Source: Streptomyces sp. CB00455 (lineage in GTDB: Bacteria > Actinomycetota > Actinomycetes > Streptomycetales > Streptomycetaceae). From it: a stretch of DNA of 64,000 bases. The first letter of the stretch is position 1. The number at the start of each line of letters is the position of its first letter. Below are positions 8,545-18,480 of this stretch, one piece after another. Location: assembly GCF_001905445.1 (NCBI RefSeq), contig NZ_LIVQ01000001.1, positions 1,178,001-1,242,000 of the forward strand, in the 5' to 3' direction. The notes beneath the pieces are model-generated. The model was not told where the DNA came from. It did no database searches and worked only from the letters and a program-made list of their open reading frames with translations. Position numbers and translations under genes: made by a program.

Positions 8545-9716
8545 CGGCGCGCCAGGTATGCCTGGAACGCCTTGTAGAGCGCCGCGTTGCCGTATCCGTC
8601 CATCGGAGCCTCCCATTCGCCGAGGGTTTCGACGACGTGGCCACCGGTGCCGAGCTTCCAGCGCAGCAGCCCGAAGGAACGCGCCGAGGGGTCGAGGGTG
8701 GAGGGTACCCCGCGCATGTCGTATTCGTCCGCCCCGAGGGCATGTGCGTCGCACATCATGCGCCACTGCAGGGCGTTGCTCGGCCGTACTTCGCGCCGGT
8801 GGTCGGCGGAGGCCCCGGTCTGGTACCAGACCCGCTTCCCGGCGACGACCATCGTGTGCGCGGCGAGGACCTCGCCCTGGTGGACGGCCAGGTACAGGCG
8901 CATCCGGCCGGGTTCCTCGGCGTTGAGGGCCCGGTACTGCCGCTCGTAGTACGCCAGGGAACGGCCGAGCCGGAAGCCGTCGCGCTCCTCGGTCAGGCAC
9001 AGCAGCCGGTGGAACTCGGGCAGGTCGGCGGCCGAACCCTCGACCGTCTCCACGCCCGCCTTCGTGGCCTTGCGCACATTGCGCCGCCATTCCTGGTTCA
9101 GCCCGGCCCACAGGTCGTCGAGGGAGCGGCCGGCCATCGGCACGCGGAAGACGTGGCGGGGCTGGGCGTCGCCGTCGTCCTCGCCGCCGCAGCGCTTCCA
9201 GCCGCGGGTGCGCAGCCGGTCGGCGAGTGCGGCCCCGACCGGGTCGACCTCGGTGGCCAGTACGTCGGAGATCTGCCGGCCGGGGCCGGTGGCGGACTTG
9301 GCGGTGGCGGCGTCCCAGCGCCGGTAGGCGGGAGCGGGTCTGATGCGAACGGCGAAGGCGCCGGCCGCCTTCAGGTGGCGCACCAGGGGCTGGAGCCAGA
9401 GGTCGATCCGCGGATCGGACCAGTCGGCGACCGGGCCTTCGGGAAGGTAGGCGAAGTATTTACGGGTGCCGGGGAACTGGCGGTAGAGGACGAGACCGGC
9501 TCCCGACATGTGTCCGTCGGGGTGGTGCCACCCGACCCTTTCGGAGCGCCAGAGGTCCTTCACTTCGGCCCAGGAGGGATACTGCAGGAAACTCGCCCGC
9601 CCGTGCCGGTAAAGGAAATTCCGGTATTCCGCGACGGAGAGGGCGCGCACCGCGGGCTCCACGTCCTGGTCCTGTCGCCGGGGCCGGGGGGCGGGGTTCA
9701 CGAGCAGTGCGCACAC
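8541..9716 (-). CDS. FemX/FemAB-type peptidoglycan interpeptide-bridge aminoacyltransferase
   Basis: 391 aa from the GTG at 9716, preceded by AGGAAGG at good spacing; an ATG 141 bp further upstream has no such support. FemAB enzymes transfer an aminoacyl group from tRNA to the lysine or diaminopimelate side chain of lipid II. Family features are FLQYPSWAEVKD, a central GNAT-like fold (LNQEWRRNVRKATKAGV, FHRLLCLTEERDGF) and the C-terminal second GNAT repeat with GASADHREVRPSNALQW and YDMRGVP. The stop overlaps the murJ-like gene. Pairing of a bridge-forming enzyme with a lipid II flippase and a two-component system indicates one envelope-maintenance unit. Confidence 0.88.
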   Translation of the reverse strand: MCALLVNPAPRPRRQDQDVEPAVRALSVAEYRNFLYRHGRASFLQYPSWAEVKDLWRSERVGWHHPDGHMSGAGLVLYRQFPGTRKYFAYLPEGPVADWSDPRIDLWLQPLVRHLKAAGAFAVRIRPAPAYRRWDAATAKSATGPGRQISDVLATEVDPVGAALADRLRTRGWKRCGGEDDGDAQPRHVFRVPMAGRSLDDLWAGLNQEWRRNVRKATKAGVETVEGSAADLPEFHRLLCLTEERDGFRLGRSLAYYERQYRALNAEEPGRMRLYLAVHQGEVLAAHTMVVAGKRVWYQTGASADHRREVRPSNALQWRMMCDAHALGADEYDMRGVPSTLDPSARSFGLLRWKLGTGGHVVETLGEWEAPMDGYGNAALYKAFQAYLARR

Positions 9717-9931
9717 GGTCGTCGGCCTTCCTGTACGTCCGGGGTGACGGATGCACAGGACTCTCACAGGGGTCGATGACCGCAGTGCGCGGCGATTATG
9801 ACCGGACGGTGACCGTTTCGCTGCGGTCCATGTCACAACCATCAGCGCGACTTTCACCCCGCGGCACGCAACCTACAGTCGTCGTGTCCGCTCTTCATTG
9901 GCGGACGATCATTTTTCGAAAGGGGTTTTCG

Positions 9932-11131
9932 TTGAGCCGTACACGCCGCACCGCGCACGCCGTCGCCGCTGCCGCACTGCTGGCCGCCGCCCTGACCGCC
10001 TGCGGCGGCGGGTCGCCGACCGCGGGGGGCGGCGGCAAGGCGGAGATGAAGAAGAAGCCGGACATGGCGATATCGGTGAACCTCACGGGTGATCAGGTCA
10101 AGGCGGGAGAGCCGGTGAAGGTGACCTTGGCCGACGGCAAGTTCGCCCTCGTGAAGGTGACCGACGCGAAGGGCGGTGAACTGGCGGGGAAGATATCCGA
10201 CGACGGGAAGTCGTGGACGTCTGAACGCAATGCCGCTCCGGGGGCCGAATACCGGGTCGAGGCGCAGAACACCGACAGCCAGAGCGCGAACACGCAGTTC
10301 AAGACGACCGCCGCCGACAAGGTGAACAAGGTCACGATCAATCCCGGAAAGGCCACTGGGGTGGTGGGCATCGCCCAGCCGGTCTCCCTGGTCTTCGACA
10401 ATCCGGTGAAGAACAAGGCCGATGTGGAGAAGCACCTGAAGGTCACCACCTCGAACGCCACCGAGGGTTCCTGGGGCTGGTTCAAGGACTATTCCGGAAA
10501 CGACCGCGTCGACTGGCGCCCCAGGGAGTACTGGAAGCCCGGCACCGACGTGAAGGTGGAGATGAACCTCAACGGGGTCGACTCCGGCCAGGGCGGCGGC
10601 TATTTCGTGCGGGACTACGACACCGGGTTCAGGATCGGCAAGGACCGCCGGATGGAGGTCGACCTCGACACCCGGAAGATGAAGGTGACCGAGGACGGGC
10701 AGGTCGTGGAGACGATTGCGGTCTCGGCCGGCACTCCGGGCGGCCAGAAGGCGTCCTGGGCCGGGAAGATGGTGCTGATGGCCAAGGAGGGCACCATCCG
10801 GATGGACTCGCAGACGGTGGGCCTCGGCGACTCCTACGACAAGATGGTCGACTCTTCGATGCGGCTGACCTGGTCCGGCATGTACGTGCACGCCGCTCCG
10901 TGGAACAGCGCCAACTTCGGCCGCGCCAACACCAGTTCCGGCTGTGTCGGGATGAGCTCCTCCGACGCCGCAGCCTTCTACGCGCGGGCGCAGCCCGGCG
11001 ACCTCTTCGAGGTGGTGGGCGACGGCTCCAAGGGCACGGCGGACATCGGCAACGGCTACGGCGAGTGGAACCTCTCCTGGGACGAGTGGAAGGCGAAGAG
11101 CGCGCTGTCCGGAGCCCCGCAGAGCGGCTGA
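9932..11131 (+). CDS. L,D-transpeptidase lipoprotein (Ig-like plus YkuD domains)
   Basis: 399 aa from the TTG at 9932, which has GAAAGGGG just upstream; earlier in-frame codons add non-signal sequence. A lipobox LTAC gives Cys24 as the lipidated residue. Two Ig-like modules (about 50-240) precede the YkuD catalytic domain (about 245-370), which carries YVHAAPWNSANFG and SSGCVGMS with the nucleophile at Cys338. Such enzymes make 3-3 cross-links between peptidoglycan stem peptides at the outer membrane face. The gene is divergent from the femX-murJ-two-component operon with a 215-bp intergenic region, so co-regulation is plausible. Confidence 0.93.
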   Translation: MSRTRRTAHAVAAAALLAAALTACGGGSPTAGGGGKAEMKKKPDMAISVNLTGDQVKAGEPVKVTLADGKFALVKVTDAKGGELAGKISDDGKSWTSERNAAPGAEYRVEAQNTDSQSANTQFKTTAADKVNKVTINPGKATGVVGIAQPVSLVFDNPVKNKADVEKHLKVTTSNATEGSWGWFKDYSGNDRVDWRPREYWKPGTDVKVEMNLNGVDSGQGGGYFVRDYDTGFRIGKDRRMEVDLDTRKMKVTEDGQVVETIAVSAGTPGGQKASWAGKMVLMAKEGTIRMDSQTVGLGDSYDKMVDSSMRLTWSGMYVHAAPWNSANFGRANTSSGCVGMSSSDAAAFYARAQPGDLFEVVGDGSKGTADIGNGYGEWNLSWDEWKAKSALSGAPQSG

Positions 11132-11162
11132 GCGGGAACCGGCCACCGACTCTCGTCCAATT

Positions 11163-11216
11163 GTTACCACCACGTAACTTACCGGCGGGTTACCCGCGGT
11201 AAGCCGCTCCCGTTAC
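11163..11216. promoter_or_regulatory. GTTAC/GTAAC-rich inverted repeats before the secreted hydrolase
   Basis: GTTAC-N6-GTAAC at 11163-11178 is followed by CTTACCG (11178-11184) pairing with CGGTAAG (11197-11203), and further GTTAC words at 11189 and 11212. The cluster lies 46 bp or more before the ATG at 11262 and looks like an operator region. No regulator can be named. Confidence 0.4.
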
Positions 11217-11261
11217 CGTCGGGTCGCTTTGACACCCCCCGGCGTACGCGAGGAGCGATCC

Positions 11262-12857
11262 ATGCAACGCACCACCACCGCCGCAGCCGTGGCAACCCTG
11301 CTGGCGGCAGCCGCCCTGGGCCTGGCCCCCCACCAGGCCCAGGCGGCTCCCGCACCCACCGCGGCCGTCACCGCCGAAGCTCCTGCGGCCGCGTCCGGAC
11401 CGGGCTTCCACGACATCCCCGGCTCCGGCGGCATCACCCTCAAGGGCAACGTGTTCACGCCGTCCGGTGCCACGGCGGGCAGGACGTACCCGTTGATCGT
11501 GCTGCCCACCAGCTGGGGCCTGCCGCAGATCGAATACCTCGCCCAGGCCAAGCAGCTCGCCGACTCCGGCTACGTCGTGGTCAGTTACACCTCCCGCGGC
11601 TTCTGGCTCTCCGGCGGCCGGATCGAGGTGGCCGGCCCGCCCGACACCGCCGACGTCTCCGCCGTCATCGACTGGGCCCTGGCCCACACCGCCGCCGACG
11701 CGGACCACATCGGCCTCGGCGGGGTCTCGTACGGAGCGGGCATCAGCCTGCTGGCCTCGGCGCACGATCCGAGGATCAAGGCCGTCGTCGCGCTCAGCGG
11801 CTGGGCCGACCTCATCGAGTCCATCTACTCCGGCCGCACCCAGCACCTCCAGGCCGCCGCCCTGCTCGGCGCCGCCGGCACGCTCACGGGCCGCCCCGGA
11901 CCCGAACTCCAGTCGGTCCTCGGGGACTTCCTCGCCTCCCGGCTGGAGAACGAGCCGGCGATGATCGAGTGGGGCCGCAAGCGCTCGGCCGCCGACCAGG
12001 TCGACCGGATCAACGCGAACGGCGCCGCGATCATGCTGGGCAACGCCTGGGGGGACACCGTCTTCCCGCCCAACCAGTACGCGAAGTTCTTCGAGCGGCT
12101 GACCGGCCCCAAGCGGCTGGAGTTCCGCCCGGGCGATCACGCCACCGCCGAGGCCACCGGGCTGCTGGGCCTGCCCAACGACACCTGGACCAACGCCCAC
12201 CGCTGGTTCGACCGCTACCTCAAGGGCGAGCGCAACGGGATCGACTCCGAGGCGCCCGTCCAGCTGAAGCCGCGCAGCGACGGCGGGTACGAGGGTTACG
12301 CCGACTGGCCGTCGGTCGGCGCCGCCGGCACCGAGAAGCTCCCGCTCTCCGACACCGAGCACCTCTTCGCCAACGTCGACTCCGGCGCCAACGGCGGCAT
12401 CATCTTCCTCTCCAGTCTCCTGGACCAGCTGGTCCAGGCGCCGCCGGCCGCTTCCGTCCCGCTCCTGCCCCGCGCCTTCACCGCCGTCTGGCAGTCCGGG
12501 CGCCACGACGAGCCGCGCCGGGTCCGCGGCACCGTCAAGCTCCACACCACCGTCACCCCGACCAAGGGGGACGGGACCTTCGTCGCCTACCTCTACGACG
12601 TCGGCCCGCTCGGCATCGGCAAGCTGATCAGCAACGCCCCGTACACCTTCCACGGCCGCACGCCCGGCACGGCCTTCGGCGTGGACCTGGAGCTGTACTC
12701 CACCGCCTACGACGTGCCCGCGGGCCACCGGCTCGCCCTCGTCGTCGACACGGTCGACCCGCTCTACATCGAGCACAACCCCACCGGCGCGCAGCTGACC
12801 TTCTCCTCGCCGCGCACCGATCCCTCCTACGTCTCGGTGCCGCTGCGCGAGCAGTGA
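11262..12857 (+). CDS. Secreted CocE/NonD-type alpha/beta hydrolase (X-Pro dipeptidyl-peptidase-like)
   Basis: 531 aa. A signal peptide of about 29 residues ends at HQAQAAPA. The serine hydrolase domain carries GGVSYGAG (about residue 155), the GxSxG nucleophile elbow. The Asp and His of the triad are probably in LGNAWGDTVFPPNQY and FRPGDHATAE. The C-terminal third (about 360-530) is a jelly-roll of the X-Pro dipeptidyl-peptidase C-terminal type, as in CocE esterases. It acts on an unknown ester or peptide outside the cell. ATG at 11262 has AGGAG upstream. The gene stands alone, convergent with gluD. Confidence 0.85.
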   Translation: MQRTTTAAAVATLLAAAALGLAPHQAQAAPAPTAAVTAEAPAAASGPGFHDIPGSGGITLKGNVFTPSGATAGRTYPLIVLPTSWGLPQIEYLAQAKQLADSGYVVVSYTSRGFWLSGGRIEVAGPPDTADVSAVIDWALAHTAADADHIGLGGVSYGAGISLLASAHDPRIKAVVALSGWADLIESIYSGRTQHLQAAALLGAAGTLTGRPGPELQSVLGDFLASRLENEPAMIEWGRKRSAADQVDRINANGAAIMLGNAWGDTVFPPNQYAKFFERLTGPKRLEFRPGDHATAEATGLLGLPNDTWTNAHRWFDRYLKGERNGIDSEAPVQLKPRSDGGYEGYADWPSVGAAGTEKLPLSDTEHLFANVDSGANGGIIFLSSLLDQLVQAPPAASVPLLPRAFTAVWQSGRHDEPRRVRGTVKLHTTVTPTKGDGTFVAYLYDVGPLGIGKLISNAPYTFHGRTPGTAFGVDLELYSTAYDVPAGHRLALVVDTVDPLYIEHNPTGAQLTFSSPRTDPSYVSVPLREQ

Positions 12858-12896
12858 TCCGCGGCTGCGGCCGGCCGGGGGCGCGGCTCCTGGGGG

Positions 12897-13778
12897 CTAC
12901 GCCCCCGTCCGCAGCATCGCCGCGGGATCGGCGGGGGCGGGGGCGACCCCCTCGGTCTTGGGGTTGCGGCGCTGCCGGCGCGCCACCCAGGTCGCGAACC
13001 AGGACAGGAGCATGCACATCCCGATGTAGATGGGCGAGATGATCATCACGACGGGGATGAAGGGCAGGTCGTAGTCGAGGTTCGAGGCGATCAGCTTCCC
13101 GGCGTGCAGGAACTCCTCGTAGGTGATCAGGAAGCCGAGGGAGGTGTCCTTCAGGGCCACCACCAGCTGGCTGATGATGGTGGGCAGCATCGCGCGCACC
13201 GCCTGCGGGGCGAGGACGTGGGTCATCACCTGCGTCTTGCGCATGCCGAGCGCGTACGCCGCCTCGCGCTGCCCCCTTTCGACCGAGTTGATCCCCGTGC
13301 GGAAGACCTCGGCGAGCACCGATCCGTTGTAGAGGGTCAGCCCCGCCACCAGCGCGGGCAGCGGCTGGACCTTGAGGGCGACGAAGATGAAGAAGATCAT
13401 CACCAGCACGGGCATGGCGCGGAAGAACTCCACGCACAGGGTGGACAGCCAGCGCAGGGGCCGGTGGACGGAGAGCCGGCCGGTGGCGAGCACCGCGCCG
13501 AGGACCAGGGACAGCACCGAGGCGTACGCGAAGGCCTTGAGGGTGTTGCGCAGGCCCCTGAGCAGCAGCTCCTGGATGCCTTCGTACCGGAAGGGACCCC
13601 ACTTGGCCGCGGTGAACTGGTGGGTGTCGAAGAGCAGGTGCAGGATCCAGCCGGCCAGGGCGAGGATCAGCACCGTCGAGAGGACCCCGTAGAGGAGGTG
13701 CCGGCGGCGGGCCCTGGGTCCCGGGATGTCGTAGAGGGCGGTGGAAGCCGTGTCCCCGTAGAGCGCGTGCGCGGTCAT
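12897..13778 (-). CDS. gluD: Glutamate ABC transporter permease GluD
   Basis: 293 aa membrane permease of the HisMQ type. An N-terminal extension of about 30 residues precedes the first membrane segment. The ABC-contact (EAA) loop appears as AAYALGMRKTQVMTHVLAPQA. ATG at 13778 overlaps the gluC stop as ATGA, which fixes the start. It completes the gluABCD operon for glutamate/aspartate uptake. A short GGGGGC-TAC-GCCCCC hairpin covers the stop codon region (12892-12906). Confidence 0.92.
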   Translation of the reverse strand: MTAHALYGDTASTALYDIPGPRARRRHLLYGVLSTVLILALAGWILHLLFDTHQFTAAKWGPFRYEGIQELLLRGLRNTLKAFAYASVLSLVLGAVLATGRLSVHRPLRWLSTLCVEFFRAMPVLVMIFFIFVALKVQPLPALVAGLTLYNGSVLAEVFRTGINSVERGQREAAYALGMRKTQVMTHVLAPQAVRAMLPTIISQLVVALKDTSLGFLITYEEFLHAGKLIASNLDYDLPFIPVVMIISPIYIGMCMLLSWFATWVARRQRRNPKTEGVAPAPADPAAMLRTGA

Positions 13779-14419
13779 CGGGCGACTCCGTAGCGCTTCT
13801 CCAGCACGTTGAAGAGCGCGCTGATGGACAGGGTGATGATCAGGTAGCCGACGGCGATCCAGACGAAGGTCCAGACGATGCTGTATCCCAGCTCGTTGAG
13901 GGTCTTGTAGGTCCCCAGCAGCTCGGTGACGCTGAAGGCGCCGGCGATCGCGGAGTTCTTGGCGAGCGCGATCAGCGTGGAGCCGATGGGCGGGATGACG
14001 GACCGGAAGGCCTGCGGCAGCACCACCGTGCTCAGCGTCTGCCCGAAGGACATGCCGAGGCTGCGGGCCGCCTCGCCCTGGCCCTTGGGCACCGTGTTGA
14101 TGCCCGAGCGCAGCACCTCGCAGATGAAGGCGGAGGTGTAGCAGCCCAGCGCCAGGACGGCGAAGACCTCGAAGGGCAGGACCAGCCCGAAGCGGGGCAG
14201 GCCCAGCAGTACGGCGAAGAAGAGCAGGGTGAGCGGGGTGTTGCGGAGCACGGTGACCCAGACGGTGCCGAAGGCCCGGAAGGAGCCGACGGGGGCGACC
14301 CGGAAGGAGGCCATGAGGAAGCCCAGGACCAGGGCCAGCAGGGAGGCGTAGACGGTCAGTTCGACCGTGCCGAAGAAGCCCTGCGAGTAGAGCGCGAAGT
14401 TCTCGGTGAGTACGTCCAT
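13775..14419 (-). CDS. gluC: Glutamate ABC transporter permease GluC
   Basis: 214 aa permease with five or so membrane segments. It has the HisMQ-family stretch VLRNTPLTLLFFAVLLGLP and the EAA loop QGEAARSLGMSFGQTLSTVV that docks on the ATPase. It pairs with GluD to form the channel. It follows gluB by 17 bp and overlaps gluD by 4 bp. Confidence 0.93.
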   Translation of the reverse strand: MDVLTENFALYSQGFFGTVELTVYASLLALVLGFLMASFRVAPVGSFRAFGTVWVTVLRNTPLTLLFFAVLLGLPRFGLVLPFEVFAVLALGCYTSAFICEVLRSGINTVPKGQGEAARSLGMSFGQTLSTVVLPQAFRSVIPPIGSTLIALAKNSAIAGAFSVTELLGTYKTLNELGYSIVWTFVWIAVGYLIITLSISALFNVLEKRYGVAR

Positions 14420-14436
14420 GACGGTGCCCGTCTCCT

Positions 14437-15342
14437 TCAGCTCGCCGGGTAGCGGTCGATGGGCGGCGGCGTCGGCGCCGGCACGCCGGACAGGCCGAGG
14501 GTGGCCTCGTAGGCGCGTTTCCAGTCGCCGTTCTTCTCCTGGGCCTCCAGGGCGTCGTCGAGGGCGAAGCGCAGGGCGTTGTCGCCGCGCGGGACACCGA
14601 TGCCGTAGGGCTCCTTGGAGAAGGGCTTGCCGACCACCTTGAGCTCCTCGGGGACCTTGGCGGCGTAGCCGAGGAGGATGGAGTCGTCGGTGGAGACCGC
14701 GTCGACCTGGTAGGTGAGGAGGTTGTCGACGCAGACCGAGTAGGTGTCGTAGGCGACGAGGTCCGCCTGGGGGAACTCCTTCTGCAGCCGCTGGAAGGGC
14801 GTGGAACCCGCGGCCGAGCAGACCTTCTTGCCGGCGAGGTCCTGCGGGCCCTTGATGTCCTTCTCGTCGCGGCGGACCAGCAGGGACTGGCCGGCCATGA
14901 AGTAGGGGCCGGCGAAGCCGACCTGCTTCTTGCGGTTGTCGTTGATCGTGTAGGTGCCGACGTAGTAGTCGATCTGGCCGTTCTGCAGGGCCGTCTCGCG
15001 GTTGGCGGAGGCGATGGTCCGGAATTCGATCGTCTTGGGGTCGAAGCCGAGCGAGGCCGACACCATCTTGGCGATCTCGATGTCGAAGCCGGAGTAGCGG
15101 CCGCTCGCCGGGTCCTTCTCCCCCATGTAGGGCTGGTCCTCCTTGGCGCCCACCACCAGGTGGCCGCGGCGCCTGGCCCGCTCCCAGGTGGGGGAAGAGG
15201 GCAGCCGGAAGGCGCTGTCGACCTTGTACGCGGGCAGGTCCTCGGGCTGCGGGCCCTTGACCGGCGGGCTGCCGGACTTGCCGCAGCCGGTGACGGCGGC
15301 GACGGCCAGCAGGAGGGCGGCGAGGGCGCGGGCGGGAATCAT
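14437..15342 (-). CDS. gluB: Glutamate-binding lipoprotein GluB
   Basis: 301 aa extracellular solute-binding protein of family 3. Lipobox VTGC gives Cys20. Typical binding-protein sequence follows: [47 protein letters not shown] and later [13 protein letters not shown]. It captures glutamate (possibly aspartate) and delivers it to GluC/GluD. It lies between gluA and gluC with gaps of 13 and 17 bp. Confidence 0.93.
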   Translation of the reverse strand: MIPARALAALLLAVAAVTGCGKSGSPPVKGPQPEDLPAYKVDSAFRLPSSPTWERARRRGHLVVGAKEDQPYMGEKDPASGRYSGFDIEIAKMVSASLGFDPKTIEFRTIASANRETALQNGQIDYYVGTYTINDNRKKQVGFAGPYFMAGQSLLVRRDEKDIKGPQDLAGKKVCSAAGSTPFQRLQKEFPQADLVAYDTYSVCVDNLLTYQVDAVSTDDSILLGYAAKVPEELKVVGKPFSKEPYGIGVPRGDNALRFALDDALEAQEKNGDWKRAYEATLGLSGVPAPTPPPIDRYPAS

Positions 15343-15355
15343 CGGGCCGGCCTCC

Positions 15356-16099
<744 letters not shown>

Positions 16100-16121
16100 G
16101 CGCTGCCCTGCCCACTTGTCG

Positions 16122-16175
16122 GTGTCGAGGTCAGCGCAAACTATCCAGCGCGCGAAGGGCACTTCACCTCGACAC
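16122..16175. promoter_or_regulatory. Inverted repeat flanking the gluA promoter region
   Basis: GTGTCGAGGT (16122-16131) and its exact complement ACCTCGACAC (16166-16175) lie 44 bp apart, four helical turns, upstream of gluA. Between them on the minus strand is a possible -10 (GATAGTTTG, near 16137-16146). This looks like a paired operator for control of the glutamate operon. Confidence 0.45.
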
Positions 16176-16263
16176 GCCTAAAGGGGGCATAAACCTCACG
16201 CAGGCCCCGGCACGGCGCCGCCGCGAACCCGCCGGACCTCCAGGCGGCAGCCCCGGGCCGTCC

Positions 16264-16704
16264 TCAGCCCTCGGACGCCTCGGCGTAGGCCTGGCTGAGT
16301 TCCGGGGAGCCGGTCATGGCCCAGGACACGCCCGACTCGATCACGTTGAGCTCCCGGCCGGATGCCAGCCGGATCACCGGCTGCCCGTTGGGCCACACCT
16401 GCCAGGCGGCGCCCGGGATCGTGCGGATGATCACGGTCCCGAGGTAGAAGCCGGCGTCGTTGCCGAGCCACGGGACGATCTCGGGATCCCGCCGCCAGCG
16501 GGGCATCAGCTGGTCGAGCGCGGCCAAGGAGCCCGGACTCTCGTCGAGTTGCAGCCCCGCGGACCTCGCCTGGTCACGCAGCAACTCGCACTCCGAGAAC
16601 AGCTCGGCGACGCCCTCGGGATCGTCCGCGAGGGCGGCGGCGAGACCCGCACCCCGTTCCGTTTCGTGCCGGTTCAGCCAGTTGCCCAGGAAAGGGATGT
16701 TCAT
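16264..16704 (-). CDS. Small conserved actinobacterial protein (DUF6278-like)
   Basis: 146 aa, soluble, no signal peptide. It starts with MNIPFLGNWLNRHETERG and has conserved-looking Trp-rich strands (IVPWLGNDAGFYLGTVI, WQVWPNGQPVIRLASG). I recall proteins of this type, annotated as DUF6278, near exonuclease III genes in Streptomyces, but no function is known and the family name is from memory. It has its own 108-bp upstream gap made of GC-rich repeats. Confidence 0.7.
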   Translation of the reverse strand: MNIPFLGNWLNRHETERGAGLAAALADDPEGVAELFSECELLRDQARSAGLQLDESPGSLAALDQLMPRWRRDPEIVPWLGNDAGFYLGTVIIRTIPGAAWQVWPNGQPVIRLASGRELNVIESGVSWAMTGSPELSQAYAEASEG

Positions 16705-16812
16705 ACCGCCCAGCGTCGCACCAGGATCCCCCGCGGGCCATAGGGCGCGCCTGGATCGCCCGCCCGGATCGGCGGGCGGCGGCGCCGGCCCGCGGGCGGC
16801 GCCGGCCCGCGC

Positions 16813-17604
16813 TCAGCGGCCGAGGTCGAGGTCGAGGTCCACGACGACCGGGGCGTGGTCGGAGGCGCCCTTGCCCTTGCGTTCCTCGCGGTCGACGTAG
16901 GCGTCGGTGACGGCCTTGGCGAAGGGTTCGTTCCCGTACACCAGGTCGATGCGCATGCCCCTGTTCTTCGGGAAGGCGAGCATCCGGTAGTCCCAGAAGG
17001 TGTACGGACGGTCGTACTTGAGTGCGCGCGGGAACACGTCCGACAGCCCGGCGGTGCGCAGCGCCTCCAGCGCGGCGCGCTCGGCGGGGGTGACGTGCGT
17101 GGCGCCCGCGAAGACCGCCGGGTCGTAGACGTCCTCGTCGGTCGGGGCCACGTTGAAGTCGCCGAGCACCGCGAAGGGGCGGGGGCCCGCCGCGTCCTCG
17201 GAGACGGCGGCGGCCAGGGCGCGGAACCAGTCCAGCTTGTAGCCGTAGTGGTCGTGCTCGACCTCGCGGCCGTTGGGCACGTAGACCGACCAGACGCGCA
17301 CCCCGTCGCAGGTGGCGGAGATGGCGCGGGGTTCCTGGACGCCCTCGTAGTCCGGCCCGCCGGGCAGGCCCAGGACCACGTCCTCCAGGCCGACCCGGGA
17401 GATCAGGGCCACGCCGTTCCACCGGCCGGTCGCGTTCACGGCCGACTCGTAGCCCAGCTCGCGCAGCTCGTCGTGCGGGAACTGCTCCGCCGAGCACTTG
17501 GTCTCCTGGACGCACAGGACATCCGTACCGGAGCTCTCCAGCCAGGCCAGCAGGCGCGGCAGCCGGGCGGTGATGGAGTTGACGTTGTACGTGGCGATAC
17601 GCAT
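16813..17604 (-). CDS. xth: Exodeoxyribonuclease III (AP endonuclease)
   Basis: 263 aa, family-typical. It excises 3' ends and cuts at abasic sites in base-excision repair. Visible motifs of the exonuclease-endonuclease-phosphatase fold are ATYNVNSI at the N terminus, QETKC (metal-binding Glu), NGREVEHDHYGYKLDWF, LGDFNVAP (Asp/Asn pair), DYRMLAFPKNRGMRIDLV and GASDHAPV with the catalytic His. The ATG at 17604 is chosen because family members begin MRIATYN; eight extra upstream residues are possible. Confidence 0.94.
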   Translation of the reverse strand: MRIATYNVNSITARLPRLLAWLESSGTDVLCVQETKCSAEQFPHDELRELGYESAVNATGRWNGVALISRVGLEDVVLGLPGGPDYEGVQEPRAISATCDGVRVWSVYVPNGREVEHDHYGYKLDWFRALAAAVSEDAAGPRPFAVLGDFNVAPTDEDVYDPAVFAGATHVTPAERAALEALRTAGLSDVFPRALKYDRPYTFWDYRMLAFPKNRGMRIDLVYGNEPFAKAVTDAYVDREERKGKGASDHAPVVVDLDLDLGR

Positions 17605-17634
17605 GCGTCCCAACCTACCGCCCGGCACCGACAG

Positions 17635-18267
17635 TCACAGCGTGGCGGCTTCCCCGGGGGCGAGGCGGGTGTACTCGGCGCCGCCGAGGTTCGCGACGTG
17701 CGTGCCGTACAGCGGCAGGGCCACCTCGCCGAGGAGTGCGTCGTGGATGGCCAGGGTCCGCCGCGGCCCGACCTCGCGCACGTAGTCGATCACTTCGGCG
17801 ATCTTGTTCCAGGGTGCGTGCAGCGGGAGCATCAGCGTCTCCACCGGGGCCCCGGGCACCGTCAGCGCGTCCCCGGGGTGGAACAGCGAACCCTCCACCA
17901 GGTAGCCGACATTGGTGACCCGCGGGAGGTCCGGGTGGATCACGGCGTGCAGTTCGCCGTGCACCTGGACCTCGAAACCGGCCGCGGTGAAGGTGTCGCC
18001 GTGACCGACGGTGTGGACCCGGCCCGGATAGGCCGGCGCCAGCTTCTCGGCCACGCTGCGCAGCGTCCACACGGCCGCCGCGGGGTTGGCGTCGAGCGCC
18101 GCGCGCAGCCGGCCCTCCTCGAAGTGGTCGGGGTGCTCGTGCGTGACCAGCAGGGCGTCCGCCCCCAGGCCCGCGTCCGGTTCGCTGAAGGCGCCCGGGT
18201 CGATGACGAGCGTGCGCCCGTCCTTCTCCAGCTGGACGCAGGAATGCAGCCGCTTGGTGAGCTTCAT
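17635..18267 (-). CDS. Metallo-beta-lactamase-fold hydrolase
   Basis: 210 aa soluble protein of the UlaG-like branch. The metal-binding motif THEHPDHF (HxHxDH) is at about residues 41-48, with later ligands in HTVGHGDTF and SLFHPGDALTV. The N terminus MKLTKRLHSCVQL and the ending are typical of a widespread actinobacterial family of unknown substrate. It ends 30 bp before exonuclease III begins on the same strand, so the two may be cotranscribed. Confidence 0.88.
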   Translation of the reverse strand: MKLTKRLHSCVQLEKDGRTLVIDPGAFSEPDAGLGADALLVTHEHPDHFEEGRLRAALDANPAAAVWTLRSVAEKLAPAYPGRVHTVGHGDTFTAAGFEVQVHGELHAVIHPDLPRVTNVGYLVEGSLFHPGDALTVPGAPVETLMLPLHAPWNKIAEVIDYVREVGPRRTLAIHDALLGEVALPLYGTHVANLGGAEYTRLAPGEAATL

Positions 18268-18450
18268 GATCCCAGGCTAAGGGATGTCCCGTGATCCCCT
18301 GTGGGTCGGCGTACGGCGTCGGATGCGCTGCATCGCACGGCGCGGGGGCGCCCCCGTACCCGGCGTATTCGGGTGTTCCGGCAGCGCAGCGCGGCGCCGT
18401 GGCCGGTGTCGTGCGCCGCCGGGATTGCGGAACAGCCCTCGCCCCGCCCC

Positions 18451-18480
18451 GGGTCACGGGTCACGGGTCACGGGTCACGG
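18451..18480. repeat. Tandem 7-bp repeat GGGTCAC x4
   Basis: Four perfect copies of GGGTCAC occupy 18451-18478 and run into the stop codon of the gene ending at 18475. The array could alter the C terminus of that protein by slippage. Confidence 0.85.
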
